From an uncultured Lachnospiraceae bacterium (GTDB taxonomy: Bacteria > Bacillota > Clostridia > Lachnospirales > Lachnospiraceae): DNA of 64,000 nt. The stretch lies in contig CAJTKA010000014.1 of assembly GCA_910576815.1 (NCBI GenBank), positions 14,985-78,984 on the forward strand. Direction: 5' to 3'. The position numbers and the translations under genes are program-made. This document shows positions 27,333 to 36,045 of the stretch, one piece after another. The notes below the pieces were generated by a model. That model was given only the letters and a program-made list of their open reading frames with translations, did no database searches and had not been told where the DNA came from. Position 1 is the stretch's first letter, and each line of letters starts with the position of its first letter.

Positions 27333-27737
27333 ATGGCTAAAGGACATAGATCCCAGATAAAGAGAGAGAGAAACGCGAACAAGGATGTCAGACCTTCGGC
27401 GAAACTGTCTTACGCGCGCGTGTCTGTACAGAAAGCTTGTTTCGTGTTAGACGCCATCAGAGGGAAGGATGTCGAGACAGCACTCGGAATCCTTGCATAC
27501 AATCCCAGATATGCGTCCGGCGTGATCAAGAAGCTGCTTGAGTCAGCAATTGCAAACGCTGAGTACAAATACAGTCAGGATCCCACGAAGTACCCGAATC
27601 CGGAAAACCTTTATATCGCAGAGTGCTACGCGAACAAAGGGCCTACCATGAAGCGGATTCAGCCCAGAGCACAGGGCAGGGCATACAGGATTGAAAAGAG
27701 AATGAGCCATATCACGATCGTTCTCGATGCAAGATAG
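27333..27737 (+). CDS. rplV: 50S ribosomal protein L22
   Basis: A 134-residue L22, which lines the exit tunnel with its beta-hairpin; changes there give macrolide resistance in other species. The hairpin sequence MKRIQPRAQGRAYRIEKR is intact and of normal length. AAAGGAGG precedes the ATG. Confidence 0.98.
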   Translation: MAKGHRSQIKRERNANKDVRPSAKLSYARVSVQKACFVLDAIRGKDVETALGILAYNPRYASGVIKKLLESAIANAEYKYSQDPTKYPNPENLYIAECYANKGPTMKRIQPRAQGRAYRIEKRMSHITIVLDAR

Positions 27738-27761
27738 GATCAGATTAGGAAGGAGAACAAC

Positions 27762-28418
27762 ATGGGACAGAAAGTTAATCCACACGGATTGAGAGTCGGC
27801 ATCATCAAGGATTGGGATTCCAAATGGTATGCAGATGGCGAGTTTGCTGACTTTTTAGTAGAGGACTACAATATCAGAGAGTATTTGAAAAAGAAGCTGT
27901 ACAGCGCGGGGATTGCTAAGATCGAAATAGAGAGAGCTTCTGACCGCGTAAAGGTAATCATCTATACGGCAAAACCCGGCGTGGTGATTGGTAAAGGCGG
28001 CGCTGAGATCGAGATTACGAAGAAGGAGCTGACCAAGCTGACAGGCAAAAAGGTTCTCGTGGATATCAAAGAGATCAAAAGACCCGATAAGGATGCACAG
28101 CTGGTGGCTGAGAACATTGCGCAGCAGCTTGAGAACCGTGTATCTTTCAGACGTGCGATGAAGTCCTGCATGGGCCGTACCATGAAGGCGGGCGCGGAAG
28201 GCATCAAGGCAGCCGTTTCCGGACGTCTTGGCGGCGCGGATATCGCCCGCACCGAGTTCTACAGCGAGGGTACCATTCCGCTGCAGACCCTGAGAGCAGA
28301 CATTGACTATGGTTTCGCTGAGGCAGATACCACATACGGTAAGCTCGGCGTAAAGGTATGGATCTACAAGGGCGAGGTACTTCCGACTAAATCTAACAAG
28401 GAAGGGAGCGATAAATAA
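27762..28418 (+). CDS. rpsC: 30S ribosomal protein S3
   Basis: A 218-residue S3, at the mRNA entry site of the 30S subunit and part of its helicase. It starts MGQKVNPHGLRVGII and has the KH domain with the loop VVIGKGGAEIE. The stop and the rplP start overlap by one base (TAATG), so the two are coupled. Confidence 0.99.
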   Translation: MGQKVNPHGLRVGIIKDWDSKWYADGEFADFLVEDYNIREYLKKKLYSAGIAKIEIERASDRVKVIIYTAKPGVVIGKGGAEIEITKKELTKLTGKKVLVDIKEIKRPDKDAQLVAENIAQQLENRVSFRRAMKSCMGRTMKAGAEGIKAAVSGRLGGADIARTEFYSEGTIPLQTLRADIDYGFAEADTTYGKLGVKVWIYKGEVLPTKSNKEGSDK

Positions 28419-28855
28419 TGTTAATGCCAAAAAGAGTAAAACGTCGTAAACAGTTCCGTGGTTCCATGGCGGGGAAAGCGACCCGCGGCAACACGATTAC
28501 CTACGGAGAGTACGGTATCGTGGCGATGGAGCCTTGTTGGATCAAGTCCAATCAGATTGAGGCAGCCCGTATCGCTATGACCAGATATATTAAGCGTGGC
28601 GGTAAGGTTTGGATCAAGATTTTCCCGGATAAGCCCGTTACTGCAAAGCCTGCAGAGACACGAATGGGTTCCGGTAAAGGTACTTTGGAATATTGGGTAG
28701 CAGTGGTGAAGCCCGGCCGTGTGATGTTCGAGATCGCCGGTGTGGCTGAGGATGTGGCAAAAGAGGCGCTGCGTCTTGCGACCCATAAGCTTCCTTGCAA
28801 GTGTAAGATCGTTTCTAAAGCAGATTTGGAAGGCGGTGTGGCGAATGAAAACTAA
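28418..28855 (+). CDS. rplP: 50S ribosomal protein L16
   Basis: A 145-residue L16 that contacts the A-site tRNA elbow. The typical start MLMPKRVKRRKQFRG and the segment EARRIAMTRY (here EAARIAMTRYIKRGG) are present. A second ATG two codons in (28424) is possible. The 3' end overlaps rpmC by 11 bases. Confidence 0.98.
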   Translation: MLMPKRVKRRKQFRGSMAGKATRGNTITYGEYGIVAMEPCWIKSNQIEAARIAMTRYIKRGGKVWIKIFPDKPVTAKPAETRMGSGKGTLEYWVAVVKPGRVMFEIAGVAEDVAKEALRLATHKLPCKCKIVSKADLEGGVANEN

Positions 28856-29054
28856 TATGTATGTAGAAGATTTGAATAAAAAATCAGATGCAGAATTAGC
28901 GCAGGAGCTGGTGAACGCTAAGAAAGAGCTTTTCAATTTAAGATTCCAGAACGCAACGAACCAGTTGGACAATACAGCCAGGATCAAGGATGTGAGAAGA
29001 AATATTGCGCGGATCCAGACCGTGATCACCCAGAAATCTAAGGCTGCAAACTAA
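28845..29054 (+). CDS. rpmC: 50S ribosomal protein L29
   Basis: A 69-residue two-helix protein near the tunnel exit, next to L23. The core KELFNLRFQNATNQLDN is diagnostic. The chosen ATG at 28845 begins MKTNMYVEDL, the usual start in related Clostridia, and lies inside the end of rplP. The ATG at 28857 is an alternative. Confidence 0.95.
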   Translation: MKTNMYVEDLNKKSDAELAQELVNAKKELFNLRFQNATNQLDNTARIKDVRRNIARIQTVITQKSKAAN

Positions 29055-29072
29055 GCGGAGAGGAGAGCAATC

Positions 29073-29327
29073 GTGGAAAGAAATCTGAGAAAAACCCGAA
29101 TCGGTAAAGTGACCAGCAATAAGATGGATAAGACCATCGTTGTGGCAATCGAAGATCACGTAAAGCATCCGCTTTACAAAAAGATCGTGAAGAAGACATA
29201 TAAATTAAAGGCGCACGACGAGAACAATGAGTGCAGCATCGGCGATACCGTAAAGGTGATGGAGACCAGACCTTTGTCCAAGGATAAGAGATGGAGACTC
29301 GTGGAAATCGTCGAGAAGGTGAAATAA
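29073..29327 (+). CDS. rpsQ: 30S ribosomal protein S17
   Basis: An 84-residue OB-fold protein that binds 16S rRNA early in assembly. The start is GTG (MERNLRKTRIGKVTSNKMDK, given here only to its key residues), with AGGAGAG upstream. The motif VMETRPLSKDKRWRLVEI is intact. A hairpin of the spacer family follows directly after the stop. Confidence 0.97.
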   Translation: MERNLRKTRIGKVTSNKMDKTIVVAIEDHVKHPLYKKIVKKTYKLKAHDENNECSIGDTVKVMETRPLSKDKRWRLVEIVEKVK

Positions 29328-29329
29328 CA

Positions 29330-29348
29330 GGACGAAACAAGTTCGTCC
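29330..29348 (+). repeat. Spacer hairpin type A, copy 1 (rpsQ-rplN)
   Basis: The 19-base palindrome GGACGAAACAAGTTCGTCC has 7-bp arms and a 5-base loop. The same sequence recurs exactly at 30857-30875 and with one change at 31566-31583. It is followed by a second short stem at about 29350-29362. Confidence 0.75.
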
Positions 29349-29393
29349 AACGAAAAGATTTTCGGATAAATATTTTGATAAGGAGAAGATGGC

Positions 29394-29762
29394 ATGATTC
29401 AACAGGAAAGCAGACTCAAAGTCGCTGATAACACCGGTGCGAAAGAGCTGTTGTGCATCAGGGTTATGGGCGGTTCCACAAGAAGATATGCACGGATCGG
29501 CGATACGATCGTTGCTACGGTCAAAGATGCAACACCAGGCGGCGTTGTAAAAAAAGGCGATGTTGTGAAGGCTGTCGTTGTGCGTACCGTGAAGGGCGCA
29601 AGACGTAAGGACGGATCTTACATCAGGTTTGATGAAAATGCTGCCGTTATTATCAAAGACGACAAGACGCCGAGAGGAACCCGTATTTTTGGTCCAGTAG
29701 CAAGAGAGCTTCGTGATAAACAGTTTATGAAAATTGTTTCACTGGCTCCGGAAGTATTATAG
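29394..29762 (+). CDS. rplN: 50S ribosomal protein L14
   Basis: A 122-residue L14, which forms an intersubunit bridge and binds the silencing factor RsfS in other species. It starts MIQQESRLKVADNTGAKE and has all family blocks, including GTRIFGPVARELR. GGAGAAG lies upstream of the ATG. It begins what is usually the spc part of the cluster. Confidence 0.99.
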   Translation: MIQQESRLKVADNTGAKELLCIRVMGGSTRRYARIGDTIVATVKDATPGGVVKKGDVVKAVVVRTVKGARRKDGSYIRFDENAAVIIKDDKTPRGTRIFGPVARELRDKQFMKIVSLAPEVL

Positions 29763-29773
29763 GAGGTGCCGCT

Positions 29774-30085
29774 ATGTCAATGGCTAAGATTAAGAAAGGT
29801 GACACCGTAAAGGTGATTGCCGGCAAGGATAAGGACAAAGAGGGCAAAGTTGTTTCCGTAGATAAGAAGAAAAATAAGGTGCTCGTAGAGGGGATCAACA
29901 AGATCACAAAGCACGAGAAGCCCTCAGCAGCGAACCAGAATGGCGGTATCGTTCAGAAGGAAGCGCCCATCGACGTATCCAATGTGATGTATGTACACAA
30001 GGGTAAGGCGACCAGAATCGGTTTCAAGATCGAGAAGGGCAAGAAGGTTCGTTTTGCAAAGTCTACGGGCGATATCATTGATTGA
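29774..30085 (+). CDS. rplX: 50S ribosomal protein L24
   Basis: A 103-residue L24 with the N-terminal KOW motif (KKGDTVKVIAGKDKDKEG). It initiates assembly of the 50S subunit. AGGAGGTG precedes the ATG at 29774; the ATG two codons later at 29780 is less well placed. Confidence 0.97.
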   Translation: MSMAKIKKGDTVKVIAGKDKDKEGKVVSVDKKKNKVLVEGINKITKHEKPSAANQNGGIVQKEAPIDVSNVMYVHKGKATRIGFKIEKGKKVRFAKSTGDIID

Positions 30086-30114
30086 TTTATTTTTTAGAAA
30101 GGAGATCCATAGGT

Positions 30115-30657
30115 GTGAGTAGCAGACTGAAAGAAATGTATAAAAGCGAGATCGTAGATGCTATGGTCAAAAAGTTTGGATATAAAAATACCATGGAAGT
30201 GCCGAAGCTTGACAAGATCGTAATCAACATGGGCGTCGGTGAAGCGAAGGAGAATGCTAAAGTGCTTGAGTCAGCCGTAAGCGATATGGAGACCATCACC
30301 GGTCAGAAGGCGGTCATCACGAAGGCAAAGCATTCTATCGCAAACTTCAAGATCAGAGAGGGGCAGTCTATCGGCTGTAAGACCACCCTGCGCGGCGACA
30401 AGATGTATGAGTTTTTAGACAGACTCGTAAACCTTGCGCTTCCCCGCGTGCGTGACTTCCGGGGCGTGAGTGCAAACTCCTTCGACGGCAGAGGTAACTA
30501 CGCACTTGGCATCAAGGAGCAGATCATCTTCCCTGAAATCGAGTACGATAAGGTTGACAAGGTGAGAGGTATGGACGTCATCTTCGTCACCACGGCAAAG
30601 ACCGACGAGGAAGCCCGTGAATTGTTGAGATTATTCAATATGCCATTCGCCAAATAG
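30115..30657 (+). CDS. rplE: 50S ribosomal protein L5
   Basis: A 180-residue L5, part of the 5S rRNA complex and in contact with the P-site tRNA. It starts with GTG at 30115 (SSRLKEMYKSEI), 10 bases after AAAGGAG; an earlier ATG at 30082 overlaps rplX and has no site. The motif RDFRGVSANSFDGRGNYALG is given by its core FDGRGNYALG. Confidence 0.97.
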   Translation: MSSRLKEMYKSEIVDAMVKKFGYKNTMEVPKLDKIVINMGVGEAKENAKVLESAVSDMETITGQKAVITKAKHSIANFKIREGQSIGCKTTLRGDKMYEFLDRLVNLALPRVRDFRGVSANSFDGRGNYALGIKEQIIFPEIEYDKVDKVRGMDVIFVTTAKTDEEARELLRLFNMPFAK

Positions 30658-30671
30658 AAGGAGGTAAGTTC

Positions 30672-30857
30672 ATGGCTAAGACAGCAATGAAGATCAAACA
30701 GCAGCGCAAACCCAAGTTCGCTGTGAGAGCGTACAACCGTTGCAAGATCTGCGGTCGTCCGCATGCTTATTTGAGAAAGTACGGAATTTGCAGAATCTGC
30801 TTCCGTGAGTTAGCATATAAGGGACAGATTCCCGGCGTCAAAAAAGCCAGCTGGTAG
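30672..30857 (+). CDS. rpsZ: 30S ribosomal protein S14, zinc-binding form
   Basis: A 61-residue short S14 with four cysteines in CKICG and CRICF, the zinc-ribbon form common in Firmicutes. It sits in the head of the 30S subunit. GGAGG precedes the ATG. The 220-base spacer that follows is filled with hairpin repeats. Confidence 0.98.
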   Translation: MAKTAMKIKQQRKPKFAVRAYNRCKICGRPHAYLRKYGICRICFRELAYKGQIPGVKKASW

Positions 30858-31040
30858 GACGAAACAAGTTCGTCCGCGAGATTTGCTTCGCAAACTCGGA
30901 TGGCAAGACCAAAAGATTTCCTAAGGCGTCTGAGGAACCTAAGAAAATCTAAGTTTGGTCTGCGAGTTCGCTTCGCGACCTCGGACGTAGCCAAGAAAAG
31001 CTATATTTGGTCCGCGAGATTTGCTTCGCAACCTCGGTGA
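30857..31040 (+). repeat. Hairpin-repeat cluster in the rpsZ-rpsH spacer
   Basis: This spacer holds one type A hairpin (30857-30875) and three type B hairpins built on GCGAG, TTTGC, TTCG and CTCGG blocks (30875-30899, 30962-30984, 31014-31037). Between them are longer imperfect stems whose ends GACCAAA and TTTGGTC pair (30907-30960). There is no open reading frame of note. The whole can form a long structured RNA between two coding regions of the operon. Confidence 0.75.
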
Positions 31041-31079
31041 CCAAAAGATTTTTGAATATTAGGATTAGGAGGAAAAATC

Positions 31080-31481
31080 ATGACAATGAGCGATCCGATC
31101 GCAGATATGCTTACAAGAATCCGTAATGCAAATACTGCGAAACACGACACGGTAGATGTGCCCTCATCCAAGATGAAGCTGGCGATTGCCCAGATTCTCT
31201 TAGATGAAGGTTATATTAGAAAATTTGATCTGATCGATGATGGCAGTTTCAAGACGATCCATATCACATTAAAGTATGGTGAGGACAAGAACGACAAAAT
31301 CATCTCCGGTATCAAGAGAATCTCAAAGCCCGGTCTGCGTGTGTATGCAGGCAAGGAAGAACTGCCCAGGGTGCTTGGGGGCCTCGGTGTGGCGATCATC
31401 TCCACGAACCAGGGCGTTGTAACGGATAAGAAGGCAAGAGAGCTGCAGGTAGGCGGCGAAGTACTGGCCTTCGTATGGTAG
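31080..31481 (+). CDS. rpsH: 30S ribosomal protein S8
   Basis: A 133-residue S8 that organises the central domain of 16S rRNA. In E. coli it represses the spc operon by binding the L5 leader. The start MTMSDPIADMLTRIRNA and the end GGEVLAFVW are typical. It is isolated on both sides by hairpin-rich spacers. Confidence 0.98.
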   Translation: MTMSDPIADMLTRIRNANTAKHDTVDVPSSKMKLAIAQILLDEGYIRKFDLIDDGSFKTIHITLKYGEDKNDKIISGIKRISKPGLRVYAGKEELPRVLGGLGVAIISTNQGVVTDKKARELQVGGEVLAFVW

Positions 31482-31607
31482 ACAAAAAGAATTTCTAAGT
31501 CAGCAAAATACGCTGACTAAGAAATACTAAGTTTTGTCTGCGAGTTTGCTTCGCAAACTCGGTAAGGCGAAACAAGTTCGTCCGCGAGATTTGCTTCGCA
31601 AACTCGG
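31482..31607 (+). repeat. Hairpin-repeat cluster in the rpsH-rplF spacer
   Basis: A long stem starts right after the rpsH stop: the ends GACAAAA and TTTTGTC pair, with an inner stem around GTCAGC and GCTGAC (31482-31538). Then come a type B hairpin (31540-31562, 9-bp perfect stem), a type A hairpin (31566-31583) and a second type B hairpin (31584-31607). Confidence 0.75.
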
Positions 31608-31654
31608 AATGAATGGTAAAGGTAACGACAACAAGTAGAACAGGAGGTACGGGC

Positions 31655-32197
31655 ATGTCACGAATCGGAAGAATGCCAATCGCGGTTCCTGCGGGAGTTA
31701 CCGTAGAGATCGCAGAAAATAACAAAGTGACTGTAAAAGGTCCCAAGGGAACGCTTGAGAGAGTGCTCCCCGCAGAGATGGAAATCAAGATGGAGGAAGG
31801 ACAGATCATAGTGTCCAGACCCAACGATTTAAAGAAGATGAAATCTTTTCACGGCCTGACAAGGACTCTGATTCACAACATGGTGGTCGGCGTCACGGAA
31901 GGTTATGAGAAGAAGCTGGAGGTAAACGGCGTAGGTTACAGAGCGTCGAAGTCCGGCAAAAAACTGACACTGAACTTAGGATACTCCCACCCGGTAGAGA
32001 TGACAGATCCCGAGGGCATTGAGACGGTAGTTGAAGGTCAGAATCTGATCATCGTCAAGGGGATAGATAAAGAGAAGGTTGGACAGTTTGCGGCTGAGAT
32101 CAGAGACAAGAGAAGACCTGAGCCTTATAAGGGCAAGGGCATCAAGTATGCTGACGAGACCATCAGACGTAAAGTTGGTAAGACCGGTAAGAAATAA
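31655..32197 (+). CDS. rplF: 50S ribosomal protein L6
   Basis: A 180-residue L6 near the factor-binding site of the 50S subunit. It starts MSRIGRMPIAVPAGV and ends with RRPEPYKGKGIKYADE and a lysine-rich tail, as usual. AGGAGGTAC fixes the ATG at 31655 over an in-frame ATG at 31613. Confidence 0.98.
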   Translation: MSRIGRMPIAVPAGVTVEIAENNKVTVKGPKGTLERVLPAEMEIKMEEGQIIVSRPNDLKKMKSFHGLTRTLIHNMVVGVTEGYEKKLEVNGVGYRASKSGKKLTLNLGYSHPVEMTDPEGIETVVEGQNLIIVKGIDKEKVGQFAAEIRDKRRPEPYKGKGIKYADETIRRKVGKTGKK

Positions 32198-32217
32198 CAG
32201 ATAAGGAGAGTATGGGA

Positions 32218-32586
32218 ATGGTTAAGAAAGAATCGAGACAAAAAGTTCGTGTAAAAAAGCACAACAGAATGCGTAACCGTTTCAGCGGTACGGCTGAAAG
32301 GCCTCGTCTGGCTGTGTTCAGAAGTAATAATCATATGTATGCTCAAATTATTGACGATACGGTTGGCAATACTTTAGTCTCTGCTTCTACGCTGGAAAAG
32401 AGCGCTGCGAGCGAATTAAAGAAGACCAATGACGTGGAAGCAGCAGCATACGTTGGTACAGTGATTGCGAAACGGGCAATTGAGAAAGGCATCAAGACCG
32501 TGGTCTTTGACAGAGGCGGCTTCATCTATCAGGGCAAGATTGCGGCATTAGCTGACGCAGCCAGAGAAGCTGGCTTGGAATTTTAG
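32218..32586 (+). CDS. rplR: 50S ribosomal protein L18
   Basis: A 122-residue 5S rRNA-binding protein. The motif RFSGTAERPRLAVFRSNNHMYAQ (core GTAERPRLAVFRS) is conserved. AAGGAG at about 32203-32208 is correctly spaced for the ATG at 32218 and too close to the one at 32212. Confidence 0.97.
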   Translation: MVKKESRQKVRVKKHNRMRNRFSGTAERPRLAVFRSNNHMYAQIIDDTVGNTLVSASTLEKSAASELKKTNDVEAAAYVGTVIAKRAIEKGIKTVVFDRGGFIYQGKIAALADAAREAGLEF

Positions 32587-32604
32587 GAAGGGAGAAAAGA
32601 TCAC

Positions 32605-33114
32605 ATGAGACGTACAATCATTGACGTAAGTCAGTTAGAACTCACGGAAAAAGTTGTGACAATCAAGCGCGTTACCAAGGTTGTCAAGGGTGGTCGTAAT
32701 ATGCGTTTCACAGCGCTTGTGGTCGTCGGGGATGGCAATGGTCATGTCGGCGCAGGTCTGGGGAAAGCGACTGAAATCCCGGAAGCGATCCGCAAGGGTA
32801 AGGAAGACGCGATCAAAAATCTGATTACGGTTGCTCTGGACGAGAAAAACAGTATTACACATGACTTTGTAGGAGAATTTGGCTCTGCATCCGTTCTCTT
32901 AAAGAGGGCTGCGGAAGGTACCGGTATCATCGCAGGCGGTCCTGCCCGCGTGGTGTGCGAGCTTGCAGGCATCAAGAATATCCGTACCAAGTCTCTCGGC
33001 TCCAACAACAAGCAGAACGTGGTACTTGCTACGATCAAGGGCTTAAGCCAATTAAAGACACCCGAAGAAGTAGCGAGAAACCGCGGCAAGTCTGTCGAGG
33101 AAATCCGCGCGTAA
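32605..33114 (+). CDS. rpsE: 30S ribosomal protein S5
   Basis: A 169-residue S5, which affects decoding accuracy and is the site of spectinomycin resistance changes elsewhere. The conserved VVKGGRNMRFTALVVVGD and GHVGAGLGKA blocks are complete. It follows rplR by 18 bases and is followed by a hairpin spacer. Confidence 0.98.
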   Translation: MRRTIIDVSQLELTEKVVTIKRVTKVVKGGRNMRFTALVVVGDGNGHVGAGLGKATEIPEAIRKGKEDAIKNLITVALDEKNSITHDFVGEFGSASVLLKRAAEGTGIIAGGPARVVCELAGIKNIRTKSLGSNNKQNVVLATIKGLSQLKTPEEVARNRGKSVEEIRA

Positions 33115-33126
33115 CACAGTACGACA

Positions 33127-33218
33127 ATGCGAGAAGATGTTCTAATGCTCGCAGCAAAGGCTGCTTCGCAAAGAACATCTATGTCTCGCATGAGAGAATG
33201 CTAAAAAGAAGCATTCTC
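33127..33218 (+). repeat. Hairpin spacer between rpsE and rpmD
   Basis: Outer arms 33127-33133 and 33185-33191 pair (ATGCGAG with CTCGCAT), and inner arms 33135-33143 and 33172-33180 pair (AGATGTTCT with AGAACATCT). A third hairpin lies at 33194-33202 with 33210-33218. The two-stem plus one-hairpin layout matches the rpsK-rpsD spacer. Confidence 0.7.
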
Positions 33219-33260
33219 TGCGTAGATTCGAGGGTTTTATGAAGATCAGGAGGAAATAAA

Positions 33261-33461
33261 ATGGCAGCGAAGAAAGAAGCAGCTAAAATGTTAAAGATCA
33301 CATTGGTCAGATCGATGATCGGTCAGGTGCCCAAGGCGCGTGCGACTGCAAAGGCGATGGGCTTTCGGAAGCTCAATCAGACAGTGGAACTGCCTGACAA
33401 TGCTTCGACCAGAGGCCAGATTCAGAAGATCAGACATATGGTCAAAGTAGAGGAAGCATAA
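33261..33461 (+). CDS. rpmD: 50S ribosomal protein L30
   Basis: A 66-residue L30. The core LKITLVRSMIGQ and ATAKAMGFRKLNQTVELPD are typical for the family, and AGGAGG lies just before the ATG. It is followed by rplO after 25 bases. Confidence 0.97.
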   Translation: MAAKKEAAKMLKITLVRSMIGQVPKARATAKAMGFRKLNQTVELPDNASTRGQIQKIRHMVKVEEA

Positions 33462-33486
33462 GAAAAATCAGAAGGAGGTGTTATAG

Positions 33487-33927
33487 ATGGAATTATCGAA
33501 TTTAAGGCCTGCTGAGGGCTCTGTACACAGCGATAATTTTAGGAGAGGCCGTGGGCATGGTTCCGGTAACGGCAAGACGGCCGGCAAGGGTCACAAGGGT
33601 CAGAAAGCGCGTTCCGGCGCACCCAGAGCAGGATTTGAAGGCGGCCAGATGCCCCTGTACAGACGTCTCCCCAAGAGAGGCTTTACCAACAGAAATACGA
33701 AGGAAATCGTAGCGCTTAACTTAAGCAGACTGGAAGTGTTTGACAATGGCGCGACAGTGGATATTGAAGCACTGATGGAAAAGGGCATCGTGAAGAATCC
33801 TCGTGACGGCGTAAAGATCCTTGGAAACGGAGAACTTACTAAGAAACTCGACGTGAAGGTAAATGCTTTCAGCGCTTCCGCGAAGGAAAAAATCGAGGCA
33901 CTTGGTGGAACAGCAGAGGTGATCTAA
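33487..33927 (+). CDS. rplO: 50S ribosomal protein L15
   Basis: A 146-residue L15, a late assembly protein. The glycine-rich N-terminal extension (RRGRGHGSGNGKTAGKGHKG) penetrates the rRNA core. The stop overlaps the secY start by one base (TAATG), which couples the two. Confidence 0.98.
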   Translation: MELSNLRPAEGSVHSDNFRRGRGHGSGNGKTAGKGHKGQKARSGAPRAGFEGGQMPLYRRLPKRGFTNRNTKEIVALNLSRLEVFDNGATVDIEALMEKGIVKNPRDGVKILGNGELTKKLDVKVNAFSASAKEKIEALGGTAEVI

Positions 33928-35240
33928 TGTTTACAACCCTAAAAAATGCTTTTAAGATCAAAGAGATCAGAACCAAGATTTTTTTCACGTTTCTCATGTT
34001 GGTCGTGATCCGTTTTGGATCACAGTTACCGGTACCCGGTGTGGACAGGACCTATTTTGCGAAATGGTTTGAGAGTCAGACCGGGGACGCATTTAATTTC
34101 TTTGATGCGTTCACGGGCGGTTCTTTCCTGAATATGTCCATATTGGCGCTGAATATTACGCCCTATATTACGTCCTCTATCATCATGCAGTTGATGACGA
34201 TCGCGATTCCGAAATTGGAGGAGATGCAGAAAGACGGAGCGGACGGGCGCAAGAAGATTGCTTCCATCACCAGATATGTGACAGTGGCGCTGGCTCTCAT
34301 CGAGGCAGGCGTGATGGCGATCGGTTTTGGCAGACAGGGATTACTGGCAACTTACAATGTGATGAATGTGATCACCGTGATTGTTGCGCTCACGGCAGGC
34401 AGTGCGTTTTTGATGTGGATTGGAGAACGGATTACGGAGAACGGTGTCGGCAACGGTATTTCCATCGTGCTGACCATCAATATCCTCTCTCGTATGCCTC
34501 AGGATATCACGCAGCTCTTTGAGCAGTTTGTGATAGGCAAGTCAATTGCCAAAGGCGTGGTTGCCGCCATTATCATCATTGCGATCATTGTGTTGATGGT
34601 GGTGCTCGTCATTGTATTGAATGACGGTGTGCGTAAGATCCCGGTACAGTATGCGAAAAAGGTACAGGGCAGAAAGATGGTAGGCGGACAGACCACCAAC
34701 ATTCCGCTCAAGGTCAATACTTCGGGCGTGATCCCGGTTATCTTCGCATCTTCCCTGATGCAGCTGCCGGTAGTTTTCTGTTCCATCTTTAATATCAACG
34801 GAACAGGTGTGTGGGGCGAGATCCTCAAAGGGTTAAACTCCAACTACTGGTGCAATCCGCAGCATCTTGAGTATTCGATCGGCTTGGTGGCTTATATTCT
34901 CCTGGTTGTGTTCTTCGCTTATTTCTACACATCCATCACCTTTAATCCGATGGAGATTGCGGATAACATGAAACGGCAGGGCGGCTTTATCCCGGGTATC
35001 AGACCAGGTAAGCCTACCAGCGAGTATTTGTCGAAGCTCTTAAACTATATTGTGTTTATTGGTGCGATCGGTCTGACCATCGTTTGCGTCGTACCCTATT
35101 TTTTCAATGGGGTGTTTGGCGCACAGGTGTCTTTTGGAGGCACCAGCCTGATTATTATTGTCAGTGTGGTACTTGAGACGATCAAGCAGATCGAGTCACA
35201 GATGCTTGTCCGCAATTACAAGGGATTCTTAAATGACTGA
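33927..35240 (+). CDS. secY: Preprotein translocase subunit SecY
   Basis: A 437-residue membrane channel with ten predicted helices. It forms the Sec translocon with SecE and SecG. The plug region after the first helix (RFGSQLPVPGVD) and the cytosolic loop PGIRPGKPT, which contacts ribosome and SecA, are present. It is coupled to rplO by one-base overlap. A hairpin without a T-run follows at 35257-35284. Confidence 0.98.
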   Translation: MFTTLKNAFKIKEIRTKIFFTFLMLVVIRFGSQLPVPGVDRTYFAKWFESQTGDAFNFFDAFTGGSFLNMSILALNITPYITSSIIMQLMTIAIPKLEEMQKDGADGRKKIASITRYVTVALALIEAGVMAIGFGRQGLLATYNVMNVITVIVALTAGSAFLMWIGERITENGVGNGISIVLTINILSRMPQDITQLFEQFVIGKSIAKGVVAAIIIIAIIVLMVVLVIVLNDGVRKIPVQYAKKVQGRKMVGGQTTNIPLKVNTSGVIPVIFASSLMQLPVVFCSIFNINGTGVWGEILKGLNSNYWCNPQHLEYSIGLVAYILLVVFFAYFYTSITFNPMEIADNMKRQGGFIPGIRPGKPTSEYLSKLLNYIVFIGAIGLTIVCVVPYFFNGVFGAQVSFGGTSLIIIVSVVLETIKQIESQMLVRNYKGFLND

Positions 35241-35256
35241 TGTGTCATAGATGGAT

Positions 35257-35284
35257 AGGGACGGCGGGAAACCGGCACGTCCCT
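35257..35284 (+). other. Hairpin between secY and adk
   Basis: AGGGACG at 35257-35263 pairs with CGTCCCT at 35278-35284, with an inner CGG/CCG pairing. No T-run follows, so it looks like an RNA processing or stability element rather than a terminator. Confidence 0.5.
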
Positions 35285-35343
35285 AGCCTTGCGTATTATA
35301 CACAGCTATATTTTATACAATGGAAAGGTATGGATTTGTCGTT

Positions 35344-35985
35344 ATGAAGATTATAATGCTTGGCGCACCCGGTGCGGGAAAAGGGACACAGGCGAAGATG
35401 ATTGCCGATACATACGGGCTTCCCCATGTTTCCACGGGTGACATCTTTCGTATGAATATCAAGAACGGTACACAGCTCGGTATGGAAGCAAAGACCTATA
35501 TGGATCAGGGCCTTTTGGTGCCGGATGAGCTGACTGTGCGTATCCTGCTTGACCGAGTGGGGCAGGACGACTGTAAGAACGGTTATGTGCTGGATGGTTT
35601 TCCAAGAACGATTCCCCAGGCGGAAGTGCTTGAGGACGCGCTTTCTAAGCTGGGTGATCAGATCGACTTTGCCATCGATGTAGAAGTTCCGGATGAAAAT
35701 ATCATCAGGAGGATGGGCGGCAGACGCGCCTGCCTTGCTTGTGGTGCGACCTATCATATTGAGCATGTGCCGCCGAAGAAGGAAGGCATTTGCGACACCT
35801 GTGGACAGGAGCTTGTGCTGCGCGATGATGATAAGCCGGAGACGGTCAAAAACCGCTTGCGGGTATATCAGGAGCAGACCCAGCCTCTCATCGACTTTTA
35901 CACAAAAAAGGGTGTGTTAAGGAGCGTGGACGGTACGCAGGATATGCAGGATGTATTTGACGCGATCAAGGAGATATTAGGATAA
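35344..35985 (+). CDS. adk: Adenylate kinase
   Basis: A 213-residue enzyme converting ATP and AMP to two ADP. The P-loop GAPGAGKGT is at residues 7-15. The lid carries four cysteines (CLAC and CDTC around residues 130-153), the zinc-binding form common in Gram-positives. The ATG at 35344 is chosen because the protein then starts directly with MKIIMLGAPG. Confidence 0.98.
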   Translation: MKIIMLGAPGAGKGTQAKMIADTYGLPHVSTGDIFRMNIKNGTQLGMEAKTYMDQGLLVPDELTVRILLDRVGQDDCKNGYVLDGFPRTIPQAEVLEDALSKLGDQIDFAIDVEVPDENIIRRMGGRRACLACGATYHIEHVPPKKEGICDTCGQELVLRDDDKPETVKNRLRVYQEQTQPLIDFYTKKGVLRSVDGTQDMQDVFDAIKEILG

Positions 35986-36045
35986 CGGTTCAGCAGACTG
36001 AATTTGTCAGATCGATGAAGGGTTGAACTGTGTGTAGAGGCAGAT

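Noticed and set aside
29330..31607. CRISPR array reading of the repeated hairpins in the ribosomal operon
   Set aside because: Copies are irregularly spaced, differ in sequence and lie between ribosomal genes; there is no constant spacer length and no cas gene.
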